Shown: positions 36,313 to 63,978 of the stretch, piece after piece
How the letters are laid out: every line of letters begins with the position of its first letter
Numbering within the stretch: position 1 is the first letter of the stretch
From: Asterias amurensis
Taxonomy: Eukaryota > Echinodermata > Asteroidea > Forcipulatida > Asteriidae
Direction: 5' to 3'
DNA: 64,000 nt
NCBI RefSeq assembly: GCF_032118995.1
Contig: NC_092652.1
Coordinates: 20,816,544-20,880,543, forward strand
Position numbers and translations under genes: made by a program
Notes under the pieces: model-generated
Told to the model about the DNA's origin: nothing
The model's database searches: none
The model's input: only the letters and a program-made list of their open reading frames with translations

Positions 36313-38765
36313 ATCTGGATTGTCCAGAGTATTGATATTTATAAGGTGCTTTGTTTGGTGAAAAAAAAAAACTTCTTCGTTTTATTTTTACCGCAAAAAA
36401 ATGGTAATTTCAAATTTAATTTCAAATTTACTAAAGACATCTTTGTACTGATGTGACATGCAGCTACTGTTTGCCCATGGTCGGCCATTTTAGGAGGCAA
36501 GACATGCACTGACTGTCTGCCCGTGGTCTGCCATTTTGGGAGGCAACACAAATGTATGCCCATGCCCTCAAGGCTCATGCAATCAAACATAGGATCAATT
36601 CCTGCTGCAATTAAATTACTGAATCAAATCCTGGGTATTGCTCTTATACTTTCAAAATACCTCTGCAACGAATCAATCCAAATGAAGTCAGTATGAAATA
36701 TTTCTTTAATAATTTCTGACGACCATGGTGCTCGATTTTGGTGTAGGCCGTATATGTTCAATACAAAAGGTCTGTGTTCATGTTAGGTTATTTTATTGCA
36801 ATTTCTCTGTAAACTCAACAGTAAGTCTAACAAATGAAATGCTGCAATGGTTAGGGTCACCTGTTGATTGGTAGGGAAAGACACTAGCGGCTGAATTTGA
36901 CACTAATACACACATCCACATACACCTTGCCTGATATGTGGGAAAGGGTGTCCCCCTAACTTCTAGACCGGTTAGATTACAACTCTTAAATCTTTGTTTG
37001 CGACAAAGCCACAAAGAGATCCTTATGTGGTGCTCTCTATGAAATTTGCCCCTGATTGCAAAAGTCAAATGTTGGCAGTTAATTCATATATTGGCATTGA
37101 TAGAGAATTAATTCCCCACAAAATATGTGAACTTCCACCGAGGAAAACCCTCTCTATTACGTCCGCTTGCTAAATTAATGAAATTATATTTAGACTCGAC
37201 TATTTATTTTTCGAAATATTTTTAACAAGTCCTCCATTGAAATTAAACAATCAAGCACTTGTGCGCTTGTAAAAATAGCAAATCATGTATTTTAATTGAA
37301 ATTATTTATTGTTGTACTTGATCTGCACACACAACAAACATTAGAAAACAGTAAAAGAAAATATCAAGATTATGTTGCTATGTTTTAAGTTTGATTTGTT
37401 GATTTCAATGAAATCAGAATAACTATTTGATTATTTCAATTTATTTTCCTTCTTTCTTTTTTTGGTCTTTTTCAGTTTTACATTCTTTGATGTATCCTTC
37501 TTACATTGTTAATATTTTGCAATGAACATTGAGTTTTTACCTATCATTGGCGTAGCAAATTAAGCACTAAATAGCCACGGTTTATGTTCTGGGAAGAAAA
37601 CAGAATCCCGGTCAGATTGACTGGGGTGGAGGTTGACTTAAAGAGAGATTGATCTGTTAACCACAAGGCATGCCCTGACTACCTTTGATCATTCACCCAA
37701 AAAAAACTTCCAAAATCCATCAAATGGTTTTGCTTGAATTTGACGGGTTTGGTAATAAACTCGAAAGCTACCAACTGTTAGCGTGAAGAAGCCAGTCCCA
37801 ATTTCATAGAGCATTCCAAATTTTCGGCTGAGCAAATCTAAGCAGGATACCAGTCACAGATGGTACCTGTGACATGGTACTTTGGCTGGCGACCTTAGGG
37901 TTAGCGTGCTTGGCTACTTGTGCTCAAAGAGCTCTAGGTTATTGGGCCCATCATGCCCATGGGCCAACTTTTACAACTTTACTTTATACTGCGTAACTTT
38001 GCGCTTACAGCCCATAGACTTATGTTGTTGTAAGCACAAAGTTATGTGGTAAGCAGGGAAAACTACATAAACTACACATAAAAAGGGCAAAATGTTTTTA
38101 AAGGTAGTTTGTAGTGTCAAGAACATAAACTGCAAGAGTAAAATTAGAAACATTTGTTTTGCATAGCTTGGTTATCTTGTGGAATTGTCATTTTTATGCC
38201 TTGTGTATGCCATTCTACCTCATAAAAACCTCAATAATGCTTCTTTGGTAGTGAATCACCTTAACATTGCAACTCTGTCTTAGTTCATCGATGTTAAGCC
38301 CCAAGCAGTACTTCCAAAAACTCATAATAACATCAGCTTTAGCTACGTCAGTGAATAAGGCAAAAATTCAATCCTTTTTTGTTTTCCTTTTCCGATTCTT
38401 CACAAAACGGCTTCTCAGATTCTTTTAACAGTTTGTAGCTTTTTAGTCACAACGTGTAGTTATTTTAGACTAGTTTTGAATATTGTATTAATTGTTGTAT
38501 TACTTGGTGTAAGTACTCATTCTTAGAGAAGGATAACCTAATTCCCAAACATGTGGTAATATTATTGTTATAACCAAATCTGTTTCTGTCAGGCTAAAAT
38601 TTGTCAGTAATTTAAAATGGAACAAAATATAATTTGCTTATTAAAAGCTGCTTAAAAAGCTGGTGACATGTCTTTACCAGGTAAATTGAGATAATATTCA
38701 ACAGAGACTGTACTTATATAAAAATTGCTTCCTATGTGGCCCTCTATTGATCTGTTTTAGTTAGT

Positions 38766-39195
38766 TTTTAGTAGGCATATTTGTAGCCTGAATATTTGAC
38801 GTCACACTTCGAGGCTCGTGAATAACGCCAGAGACCTGCCTCCAAACCGGCGGTATATTCACCTTTGACCTCAGTCATTTCACATAGAGGGTGTGTTCGT
38901 TTAGCTTCCCTGGGTCCACCCCGGTGTGTGGAGTTTTTTTTTTCCAGGACGAACGTGTGCAGATAATTACCCACGTTCGTCCTGGACAAAAAAAACGCCA
39001 CACACCGGGGTAGACCCAGGGGAGCTAAACGAACGCACCCAGAGATACGCAGTCACATTCTAGTGCAGACTTGACAGCAGTGTACTGTTTGGGCAGCTCA
39101 TGTCACTGCACGTTTATCAAATGATTATATCACTGTATCCAATGGAATCACTGGATCTAGTGGCAGGGACCTGTCTTTATCAATGCGGATAAAAA
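38766..39195. repeat. Repeated segment, copy 1 (filled site)
   Basis: From TGAATATTTGACGTCACACT to AACAGGGCCCAGTCTAGC; matches 42258-42530 throughout except for the foldback element at 38890-39040 and small indels. Confidence 0.85.
38890..39040. mobile_element. Foldback element, about 150 bp
   Basis: Arms of about 70 bp: GGTGTGTTCGTTTAGCTTCC / GGAGCTAAACGAACGCACCC and CCAGGACGAACGTG / CACGTTCGTCCTGG around a short loop. AGAG lies on both sides (38886-38889, 39041-39044). Confidence 0.9.
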
Positions 39196-39927
39196 CAGGG
39201 CCCAGTCTAGCATATTTGGTCCTTGGGGGGGAAAAAAGGTCTGAAATGTATTATTGAATACAAGGGCCAACCTTTAAGTTTAAATTATGGTGCCAGTTTT
39301 TAAAACTTTCAGGCTATTAACTATAATATAGTAACATTCTTGCTCAATTTTTAGAGGGCAAAAAAACACCTCCAGGAATCAAGTTAAATTAGGAAGAAAG
39401 TAAGACATGACAGATCATCAGTGCAGTCTAAATGTAATCATAATATGTTCTAATTTTTCAAAAGCTTTTTTTTGCTTTATGTTTATTCAGTCTTGTGTTG
39501 TTTAAAAATGGGTTTTAGAATTAGAAATTAGAAACAAAGATTACGAAATCTTGCCATTCTATATTTAAATCTTCCAGTATTAATTTTTGTCCATTATACT
39601 CAAGTGTTCTGGTAATTTGGTCTCACATAACATGTGTTGGGTTTAATTTGTTGTAATTTGTCAAAATGTTGGTTGAAGTCTGTTTTACACTAACCTGTGA
39701 CTGTTGTATGAAGCATTATATTGTGTGTTCTGATTATTGTGAAAAAGCCTTCCATGTGTTTTGAGCAGAAGTATTAAAATTAAACGGCACTTCACTTTGT
39801 GATGAAATTCTCTCTGTTTCTGTGAGAAGTTGATATGAGAAGTTGATATAGGAACTAAACTGATAAGATCTACAACAAATGGTTTCAAATGGTTCTAAAG
39901 TACTTGTACTTGTACTTAAAGTACTTG

Positions 39928-40066
39928 GAGTGGATTTCACAAAGAGTTAGGACTAGTCTTATCTCGAGTTAGGACCAGTATAGGACTATCAATGCAATTT
40001 GTATATCTCCTAGGACTAGTCCTAAGTTAGGACTAGTCCTAACTCTTTGTGAAATCGACCCTTGGA
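39928..40066. mobile_element. GGACTAG palindromic MITE copy
   Basis: GAGTGGATTTCACAAAGAGT and ACTCTTTGTGAAATCGACCC as inverted ends; ACTAGTCCTAAGTTAGGACT inside. Confidence 0.85.
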
Positions 40067-40944
40067 GATCTAAGTACTTGGTACTGACTGTTGAACTCGG
40101 TACTCATACACTCTAGTACCCGGCAGTGACAGGTGAATCATAAATGCATTCAACTCAAAAGTCTGGTACCTAGTACAACAACATAGGGTGTGTTTTGATA
40201 GTCGTATCCAATGACTGTTTCATTTGAACTAGCCATTGGTTAATCACTAGCCAATGGCTGAAATTGTCATTGGTTACGACTGCCAACACGCACCCATAGC
40301 ATTGGCAATAGGGTGCCTTACTAGTATGGTATCCGGACAAAATCAATATGCAAGTACAGTAGAACCCGACTATTTTTGCATGTCAAGTCCGTCGTCTGCT
40401 TCTGTGCTGTTATGATTTTTCAGGGGCAAGGACAAACTTGGGGTTGGTATCCACCATTTTCAAATTCAGCAGCACACCCATGTTACCAACTTTATTTATT
40501 TTTATTTTTTATTTTTGCTGTCAATCCGCCAATAGGAACTCAATAGGAACGCCAATAGACAAGCATTAATGGGATGAATATGCATTGTAAACGTCTACAA
40601 ATAGAAACATGGATAAAGGACGCCCAAAAAGGCACTGCAGTAAAATTAAAATTTAAAAAGCAACATGGGTAACATGAAGGTAACTATTTTTAAGACAGAG
40701 GAGCAAAATATAGCCCTCATCCATTTCAAAGACCAGATTGATTCTGGTTAAGAAGCCGAGGAAGGAAGTTTCAGATGTGGGAGGAAAACCTCAGAGAAAT
40801 TTTCCACGAAAAAACAAACGCCACCTGCGGGATTCGAACAAGAGTCCTAGAGGTGAAACGTGAAGAGAGATACCTTAACACTAGACTTGTGGACAAGTCG
40901 TTAAATGTCTGTCGCGGTAATAGCGTTCTGACTCTCCCTGCGGT

Positions 40945-41235
40945 ATTCTCGGTATGAGCACCAGATTCAAGCTCTGGTGTTTGATCAGCAGAATATGGGT
41001 TCGAATCCCGGTCGTGACACTTGCTACATAAAATTGGGGAGGTAGTGCTTTCTGCTCTACCGGCCAGGCTTTGGACTGACGATACCCAAGCCTACATGTA
41101 CATCCTTATGAACTGTAAAAGGGGTAACCCTGTTTCAGCCCTAGGAGTACGTGGCAACAGCCTCTTGACAAAAATAATTGTAGCCCACACCTTGAAGCCT
41201 TCAGGCCTTGTGTGTCTGGCGACTTGCATAAAAAA
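40945..41235. mobile_element. SINE composite, families C and B
   Basis: ATTCAAGCTCTGGTGTTTGA, GAATATGGGTTCGAATCCCG and GTCGTGACACTTGC, then sequence shared in inverse with 11645-12050 (CTACCGGCCAGGCTTTGGAC, GGGGTAACCCTGTTTCAGCC). Confidence 0.6.
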
Positions 41236-42257
41236 AAATAAAAAAATTGTCCACAAGTCTACCTCTACAACCTGACCACCCTTAAAAACCATATCAGAGC
41301 ACAACATAACAATCTCAAATACCAAGCAATATTTTGTTAAACACACTTCATTTATTAAAAGATCTGTTAAAATATCAAGGTCTATTCCATGAATAAATTG
41401 TCATAAATGTTAATAAAAAAGGTGCAAACAAAAGGTAAAGAAAAATGTGGTATTGTTTTATTTTATTATTACATATAAATATAGTGTGAACTGATATGCC
41501 AAGTGTGCAGCAGCGGATCAACAATGCACAGCCATTACAAACTTAATAACTTATGGCTTTTTTGAAAAAGGCAAATGAGTGTACATGATTGGGTTTTGTT
41601 GTTTCTACTTTTTAGTAAGCTTGAAGAAGGATCCAACAGAAGGGGGTATGGATTCAGATTTCTCCCCGTAGGCAAAAATAGAACATAAAACAAAATTATT
41701 TTGTATTTTACATTCAAGGGAACATTAAAAATTCCCTAACAAGGAGATTTAAAAGCGTATTTTTGCTGTAGTTGTCAACACTCTCATATTTGGCTTAAAC
41801 AAACGTACGGACCTCATTACATTTAAATATGATTTAATTTTTGTAATAGTGACACAACCACTCGACCCAAAAACTAAGTAGAGTTCAAATTTTGTTTAAT
41901 GGTGCACAATTAACCAAAATAAGTGTTTCAATTTTAAACACTTTACAGTCACAACCATGATTTTTTTTTTTTTTCAAAAAAGTATGCCAGCACCATCTCC
42001 AATTCTTTTTCTTTCATGATTTGTTTACATTAACTTTGTTCAATTTAATTGTTGTTTTATTAATCCATGCATTTAAAATGAATAAATCCTACCAAAATGC
42101 CATGTCGTATGTACCGTTTGTGACTTGTGTTAGTTTCTGATAAGCAGAAATTTGCGAGGCAATTTGCTCTGCTTAAGCTGCTCGATGAATCTGTGAACAT
42201 TTACATTCGATTTTAAAAATGTTATGAACGAGTCTCAAGTCAAGCAAGGTTTTGGTT

Positions 42258-42530
42258 AGCCTGAACATTTGACGTCACACTTGGAGGCTCCTGAATAAGG
42301 CCAGAGACCTGCCTCCAAAACCAGCATGTAGTTTCACCTTTGACCTCAGTCATTTCAAATAGAGATAGGCAGTGAAATTCTATTGCGGACGTGACAGCAG
42401 TGAACTGTTTGGGCAGCTAGCTCATGTCACTGCACGTTTATCAAATATCATTGTATCCAATGGAATCACTGGACCAGCGGCAGGGACCTGTCTTTATCCT
42501 TAAGGATGAAGACAGGGGCCCAGTCTAGGT
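42258..42530. repeat. Repeated segment, copy 2 (empty site)
   Basis: Same order as 38766-39195: TGAACATTTGACGTCACACT ... CAGTCATTTCAAATAGAGAT ... TTTGGGCAGCTAGCTCATGT ... GGGGCCCAGTCTAGG. It carries a single uninterrupted ATAGAGAT where copy 1 has the foldback. Confidence 0.85.
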
Positions 42531-45419
42531 TTTGGTTTATTAATTGACACTCGCTTATAAAGAGCAAACCGAATGCAAGTTTTGAAAACAAAAATCACGA
42601 ACTTGGATTGTCAGAACTTGGATTGTTGTTGACCCTATTATTTTCCCTTTATTTTTTTCATTGTGTCCAAATTCCACACCCTTAAAAAAACAAAACTGAC
42701 ACAAGGCCCAATGCTAAGCACACACAAATCTTGCTCAGCAGAACAGGTCACCAACCAACTAGCCCTTCAAAGAACCCTGTGCACGGCTGGTCCCCCGTGA
42801 ATTAATGCTCAGCAAATGAACACTTGGCAAGCAATATTTTTATAATTAACTGGTCCCACAGTGTTCTCCCACTCTCTGTATGTAAACCTATGCCAAAGAC
42901 TACCACTTCTGTATGTTATAATACACATAGTCCATCTATTTTCATACAATTTTTTCATTTTGTAAAAATTACAAAAAAACTACAACATTTAAATTTACAC
43001 ATTATTATAAAAAAAGAAAATCTGTCCAAAACCACATCCAGCTTTCACATTTCTGTTTTTCTGTTTCTGTCTTTCTGTCTTTTTTTTTTGGAAGAACATC
43101 AGCATAAACTGTACGTGAAAAAAACAACAAAAAACGTCCTCACATTTTTCTTTTACATGTACATTCGTCATTTCCCACTGATGACTTTCTGAACTTTCTA
43201 CAATTGGTGTCTCGGAAACATCACATTTTCCAGAATCTCATCCAGACCTTGAGTTCCATTCTTTCTGAAGATTTCTGTAGCCTCGGCAAAGCAAGCTCTA
43301 GCATTGATCGGGGATGCTGTTTCTTGTGTTGTTCATCTTGCAGAGAGCGCAACAGCGACTGTATGGGAGGCTGACTTGGAGGGACTGCACAAGTCTATAA
43401 ACCTGGATCAAAACAGCTTTGAGCCAGATGTTTTTGGATACTATCTCTTCTCCAGTAATATGTGTTGTGATATCGATGACTACAGTGACAAAATTGAACG
43501 TCGCCGATCAAGACTGACTAAGCCCATGACAACCACCCAACAAAGAAGTTTATACAAATGACGATACTTTATTATGTTCTGGCTCATAAATGCCGTAACT
43601 TCATCAAGTCGTGATACAATAAGCACTGTGATTTTGTCAAGGGTTCGAATCCAACCCCAGAATTATGCCTGCGAATTTTTTTTCACCACAGAACTTGGGA
43701 CACTCAGTCTGTTTGGTTTGATCCAGAGATTTCATTAGAAGCAAATGACGCTATAACACACTAGCCTGAAGTTCATCACTAGCAAGTGGGTGTACATGTA
43801 TCGATAGCTAGTGGCATGTCAAACCGTAAACCATGCCTAAGGCATTCGACTTTGTTGATCTCCATGGAAGTACACTCGTGGGATGATGGTACGTTCAATC
43901 CAACACCATGGTTCTGATTACTGAATCTACCTCAATGTGATCCAGTGTCTTTTTGTAAAGGGAGCAGGGACCCAAAAAAGTTTCATCAACACTTTGGGAG
44001 GATGTTTCACCAACATTTCGGGAGGGATTCTGATTTACAACAATGAGCAATCCTAACCATCGATAGCAGCACATAAGTAACTCAGTCTGTAGTTTGATTC
44101 ATAATATGCAGCTTTCCAGATGTCACTCCAAAGTAGGTCTTGACAAAGCCTCACGAACTCTCTTCCAAGGTTGTTGTTGTTGCTGTTGTGTGAATGATCT
44201 TCCATCAAGGGAACTCGGCAAACTCCCAAAAAGGGATATAAACACCAAGCGTCCTCACCAAATCAGAGAACATCACAGTCATGTGGGTTTCTGTTTAGAT
44301 TTTAGCCCCACTCAAGCATGTCAAACCTGCATGCTTCATCGACCTAAGCCCACCTTATCCAGCTCCCGCCTTTGCGCACCACCAAGCCCAAGTACTTAAG
44401 CAGCATCCAGCAACAGAGTCCATCAAGCAATCTTCGGAAGACGAACTGAGCAAACTAATTGAGTTGTTGAATTCTCTTCAGAACTAAACTAAATCAAAAG
44501 AGATATTCACAAGGTGCTACCGCAAACCTCTCTTAGTTATACCATGGAGGTAGACTTCCACCATGCAAAGTTTTAAATCCTACTTAACATCACAGTCTTC
44601 GTCAAACTTAGCTGCATTTTTGCTTGAAGTGTACAGTTCATGCCAAGAATGCAAAACGTTACACCGTGATGGCTGCTTACAATTGATGAATAACAATTTT
44701 CTTCAGATGGTGAGATAAACACTCCTACAAAAAAACCTGTATTTTAATAATTTCAAAATATATTTAGTTCAACTAGAAGTTCTAGAAGTTTCAAACGTTC
44801 TCTGCTGATGAGTAGGACAGTTCCATGATGGAAATAAAAAGCAGAAAACAACCAGTTCTCGACTCCCACCAGACAAACTTTCAGTACACTGCTGAAACTT
44901 TCCACATTTTGAACTTCCTTTACCAATTACATATGAAGTTGAGATTAATAGTTCCTTATTGAGTCCAGCGCTAATCCAAGCTACGATCACTACCGTTTGA
45001 GAAACTAGGGACATTTCTTCTTTCGATACCAGAGTAAGTTTAAGCGCCTTGATCGTCATTACTTATGAGATGAGGGTTCCGAACTTGAAGGTTTTGATAC
45101 TTCACAAAGGCAATGAAGGCGATTGCCTCCATGCCCCCTGTTCACTGCCTTTGTGCCCTTGAAATACTTCAGTAGAAGTTAACGATTTCCTCATAGGGTG
45201 CCCTTTGCCAAGGAGAAAATGTTTCGATGCCCTTACCATTTCAAAGGTCTGGGTTAACATGACAAAAAAAATCCGTCCCAACAATCCTTTAACACGACTC
45301 TTCTTTTTCGACGACTCTTTTCACAAAGTATCTCTAAATTCTACACAACACAACTTGCAGCACTTTGAACAAAGTTTTTCTTTTTTGTTTCCTATTGAAG
45401 GTTCCGGCCACCATTTTGA

Positions 45420-60338
<14,919 letters not shown>

Positions 60339-60504
60339 CTTTTTTGTTTTTTGGAAAGAAAGAGACAGAAATGTTAATAAGAAACTATTTTCTGAACACG
60401 GTTTGGGTTTATGAGTTTATGTTGGTCAGAAGATAAGTTGGTAACATGTACAATTTGCGTTACATAATTATGCATCTATGTTCATTATAAATTAATGTCG
60501 TGGC

Positions 60505-60700
60505 AGAGCAGTCAATCGTACTGGACTCAAGCTCTGGTGGTTTTTGAACATCAGAGTGTGGCCCTGTCTTGACAAGTGTATCCTATATGCCCTAAAAGCA
60601 AGACACTTAATCGTGCGTATCCTTCAGATGGGGACGTACATACCTACATCTCATGTGTTGTGTAATGCATAGTTTTAAAAAAAAGGACCCAATGGGTTCG
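60505..60700 (+). mobile_element. tRNA-like SINE, family C
   Basis: GTGGCAGAGCAGTCAATCGT, ACTCAAGCTCTGGT and a B-box-like remnant, followed by CTAAAAGCAAGACACTTAAT. Other copies at 32270-32480, 33345-33480 and 40945-41020, the last two with a better GGGTTCGAATCCCGGTCGTG-type box B. Confidence 0.5.
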
Positions 60701-61280
60701 AGTCCTAGTCTTAGTACATAGGCCTAATATACGAGCTTGTACAAAATCAATATTAACCATTTTATGTTTTCACTGTTTTCCTCACAAACAAAGATGACAT
60801 TTCACATGTAATGTGCAAACTGTTCTTTTATATTGAAAACCAGAGGATGGGAAATAATGAACTTGACAAAAAAACAATGGTGATGTACTGTCTTTTTAAC
60901 AAAAGAAGTGCATACACTGTACACAAAAGAAGAAAAAAAACCTTTGGTATCTGTAGCAGCTATACAAACTGACCTCTGACAAAAAATTGCAGTGATGTTT
61001 CTGGGTGGCTTATAGTCCACAAATGGACCCTTCCCATGAAATATGCTAATTACATTCACGCATGCGTACAGACCCTGTTGGTTGGCAAACGCCATAGAGT
61101 TGTGCACTAAGCAGACGCGCGTATGAAGTATGTACTACAGTCAGCAGCAAACCATCAAGGCTGCACGGACACACAGTCATGCTGCACGGACACACAGTGA
61201 TACCACACATCCAAAAAAACAACATAACCCACAATGCAGATAATAAGTTTATTTGACATCATGATGAGTCATAAAATGAA

Positions 61281-61320
61281 GAGAGAGAGAGTGTGTGTGT
61301 GTGTGTGAGAGAGAAAGAAG
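61281..61320. repeat. (GA)n(GT)n(GA)n microsatellite
   Basis: Compound dinucleotide run: about 11 bases of GA, about 16 of GT, then GA again. Confidence 0.95.
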
Positions 61321-61999
61321 AAATTGGCCTAGATATAGAAGCAAGGCGCTGCGACACCAGCAGTGCTGCTTAGTACACAAAATCAATAACTTGTGGTTGA
61401 CAGTTTCAGGCCTAGAATTTGGCGGGGAATTTCCACAAGACAGCAGGGCTTGTAGCTCAAAATTTTTAATGGACCATAATTTGTTAAATTTTGATTGTTA
61501 AATTTTAAGTACATTAAGTGAATCAACTGGTCTTTGAAAATTACCATTAGTGTCCAGTGTCTTTAGTGGACCGTAATTTGTCAAATTTTATTTGTTTAAA
61601 GACATTGGACACTATTGGTAATTGTCAAAGACCAGTCTTCTCACTTGCTGTATCTCAACATTATGCATTTAAAATAACAAACCTGTGAAAATTTGAGCTC
61701 AATCGGTCATCGAAGTTGCAAGATAATAATGAAAGACTAGATATAATGTTTGTAAAAACAAACACAAAGTGTTCGGCTATTGTTGGGTCAGTGTTTGAAT
61801 AAATGAAACAAGTATTGTAAGTATCCCGTCAAATTACAAAGAAATCAAAACCAAACAGTTTTCTCGATGTGTAATAATTTTATGGAAAAAGCATCAAAAA
61901 GTGTACATTTCAACCTAAAAGCCTTTAAATAATGCCTTTTCAAAGCATTTTACAGGCTCCTCCAGTTTAAAAAAGGTCAAAAAGTCAAAAGAAGGTTAC

Positions 62000-63830
62000 C
62001 AACATACATGTACCCATTTTTGTGGAATACGTGAGGCCCTTTCATATGATGTATAGATTGTCAAAATAGCTTTTGTGTTTGAGGAAACGTGAACATCTGT
62101 TTTCATGAATATAAAAGTCTTAGTTTTTTTGAATGACTTTTATATTTATGAAAACAGATGTAAACAGTATAATGAGGAGCTAACATTGTTTGTTATGTTA
62201 AAAGTTGCACTAATAGTTGCTAGCTCATAAATGACAAAAAACAACTTCCACACCGGCTGTTGGAACCCTTAATAATGCTCCAAACATGAATAATTCACAA
62301 ATACAAACTAAGGTGAACATTTTAACATGTGAACTTTTAGTGTACCCCAGTTAAAATCTAGGGACGAAGGCTTGAATCGTGTGGATTGATTGTTCAGACC
62401 CTACGTGATTGTTTGGGGTTTCCCTCTTTAATGGTTGCCTATACCACATCTAAAACTGAAATTGCTTAACCACTACACGAGTATCTTCAGGTATATGGTT
62501 CTTTCGAAAAAGATTTATAAAGAACAACTTTACATGTAGTGGTTATATATTTACAAACACTAATTGTTCGGTGTACACATCTAATTTTTCAAATCAGAAC
62601 TTAACCCCTTTAATCCTAACCCAATGTGTTTTATAAAATGGGTGGGATTCGAACATACAAGGTTTGCACTGCTGGAGCAGATCTCTTACCGCTGCTAGAG
62701 CAGGGCCCCATAGAGCTGCTTAGCGGTCGATGTTGTGCTTATTGGCGCAACTAGCAAACTTTTCATTTCATAACCTTGCTTAAGACATGTCAAAAGGTCA
62801 CCAACATATCCATTTTTATGAAGTACGTAAAGCTCTTTCATATGATGTAAAGATTGTCAAAATAGCTTATGTGGTTGAGGAAAACATGAACTTATTAAAT
62901 ACTGATGACTGTAGAAGAGACTAACTTATTGAAAGGGGGGAAATGTATTTTGAAAACGCCTTGAACGCAGACTATACACGAATGGATGCTTTATGGATGA
63001 GCACTGGAGCGTGGCAAGCCATATGCCCAATAATTCGATAAACACTGTTTATCGCCGATAAACTATGTTTTTCGACCGATTAACACTGTTTTTCGAGAAA
63101 AACTATGTTTATCACATGATAAACATTATTTATCTCGATAAACACTGTTTATCGAAAAACTATGGAGGAAGAAAAAAAAAGAAAAAAATAGAATTTAGTG
63201 TTTGTAGAAACAAACACTACGTGTTCGGCTATTGTTGGGTCAGTGTTTTAATCAATAAAAAAGTGTTGTAAATAACTCGTCAAAGTTCAAAGAAATCAAA
63301 CGAAAATGTTTTCTTGATGTGTGATATGGTAAAGCATCAATGTCTGGTTTAGAAAGGTCAAAAGGGCAAGAGAAGGTCACCAACATACCCATTTTTGTGA
63401 AGTACGTAAGGCACTTTCATATGATGTATAGATTGTCAAAATTGCTTTAGTGGTTGAGGAAATGTGAACTGATGAATACTGACGACTGGAGTAGAGACTA
63501 ACTAAACGGAAGGGAAATGTTTTTGAAAACGCCTTGAAAACAGACTACGTACGTAAAGCCCTTTCATATGATGTACAGTATAGATTGTCAAAATAGCTTT
63601 TGTGTTTGAAGACATATAACCGAAAGGGAAATGTTTGTTGAAAACACCTTGAAAACAGACTACGTACGTAAAGCCCTTTCATATGATGTATAGATTGTCA
63701 AAATAGCTTGTCAAAATAGCTTGTGTGGTTGAGGATATAGGAGCTTATGCACAATGACGACTGGAGAAGAGACTAACTAACCGGGAGGGAAATCTTTGTT
63801 GAAAACGCCCTGAAAACAGACTAAAACGAA
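62000..63830. repeat. Complex tandem repeat array at the right edge
   Basis: Five copies of a core with CTTTCATATGATGTATAGAT and TGTCAAAATAGCTT (near 62038, 62832, 63413, 63561 and 63676) and recurring GAAAACGCCTTGAAAACAGA. A second module, GTTCGGCTATTGTTGGGTCA, occurs near 61770 and 63223. Spacing is irregular, from about 110 to 800 bp. Confidence 0.7.
63036..63160. repeat. Cluster of six 19-bp palindromes
   Basis: CGATAAACACTGTTTATCG occurs exactly at 63036-63054 and 63136-63154. Between them lie four imperfect copies, starting near 63056, 63077, 63095 and 63117. Spacing is close to 20 bp throughout. Confidence 0.85.
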
Positions 63831-63875
63831 GCTATTTATAGGAGAAAAAAAAAAATACAAAAATAAACAAATTTT

Positions 63876-63978
63876 GGTCACCAAGTGGTCTCCCATCCAA
63901 ATACTGACTGGGCCCGATTTTGCTAAACTTCAATGACCGGACGAGAACCGGTGTTATCAACGCACTATGGTCGTAGAT
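63876..63978 (-). pseudogene. 5S rRNA-derived sequence, 3' truncated
   Basis: The minus strand reads ATCTACGACCATAGTGCG, ACACCGGTTCTCGTCCGGTC, then GAAGTTTAGCA (box A-like; normal GAAGTTAAGCA), TCGGGCCCAGTCAGTATTTG and GGATGGGAGACCACTTGG, colinear with metazoan 5S rRNA positions 1 to about 103. The last ~17 nt that close helix I are missing and replaced by unrelated AT-rich sequence with a T run at about 63847-63855. Either a 5S pseudogene or the head of a 5S-derived SINE; not a functional 5S gene. Confidence 0.8.

Noticed and set aside
43304..43561. Plus-strand 85-aa open frame
   Set aside because: No recognisable domain, no splice context and no nearby promoter signal; most likely chance.
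63876..63978. Functional 5S rRNA gene
   Set aside because: The 3' strand of helix I is missing and box A is altered.
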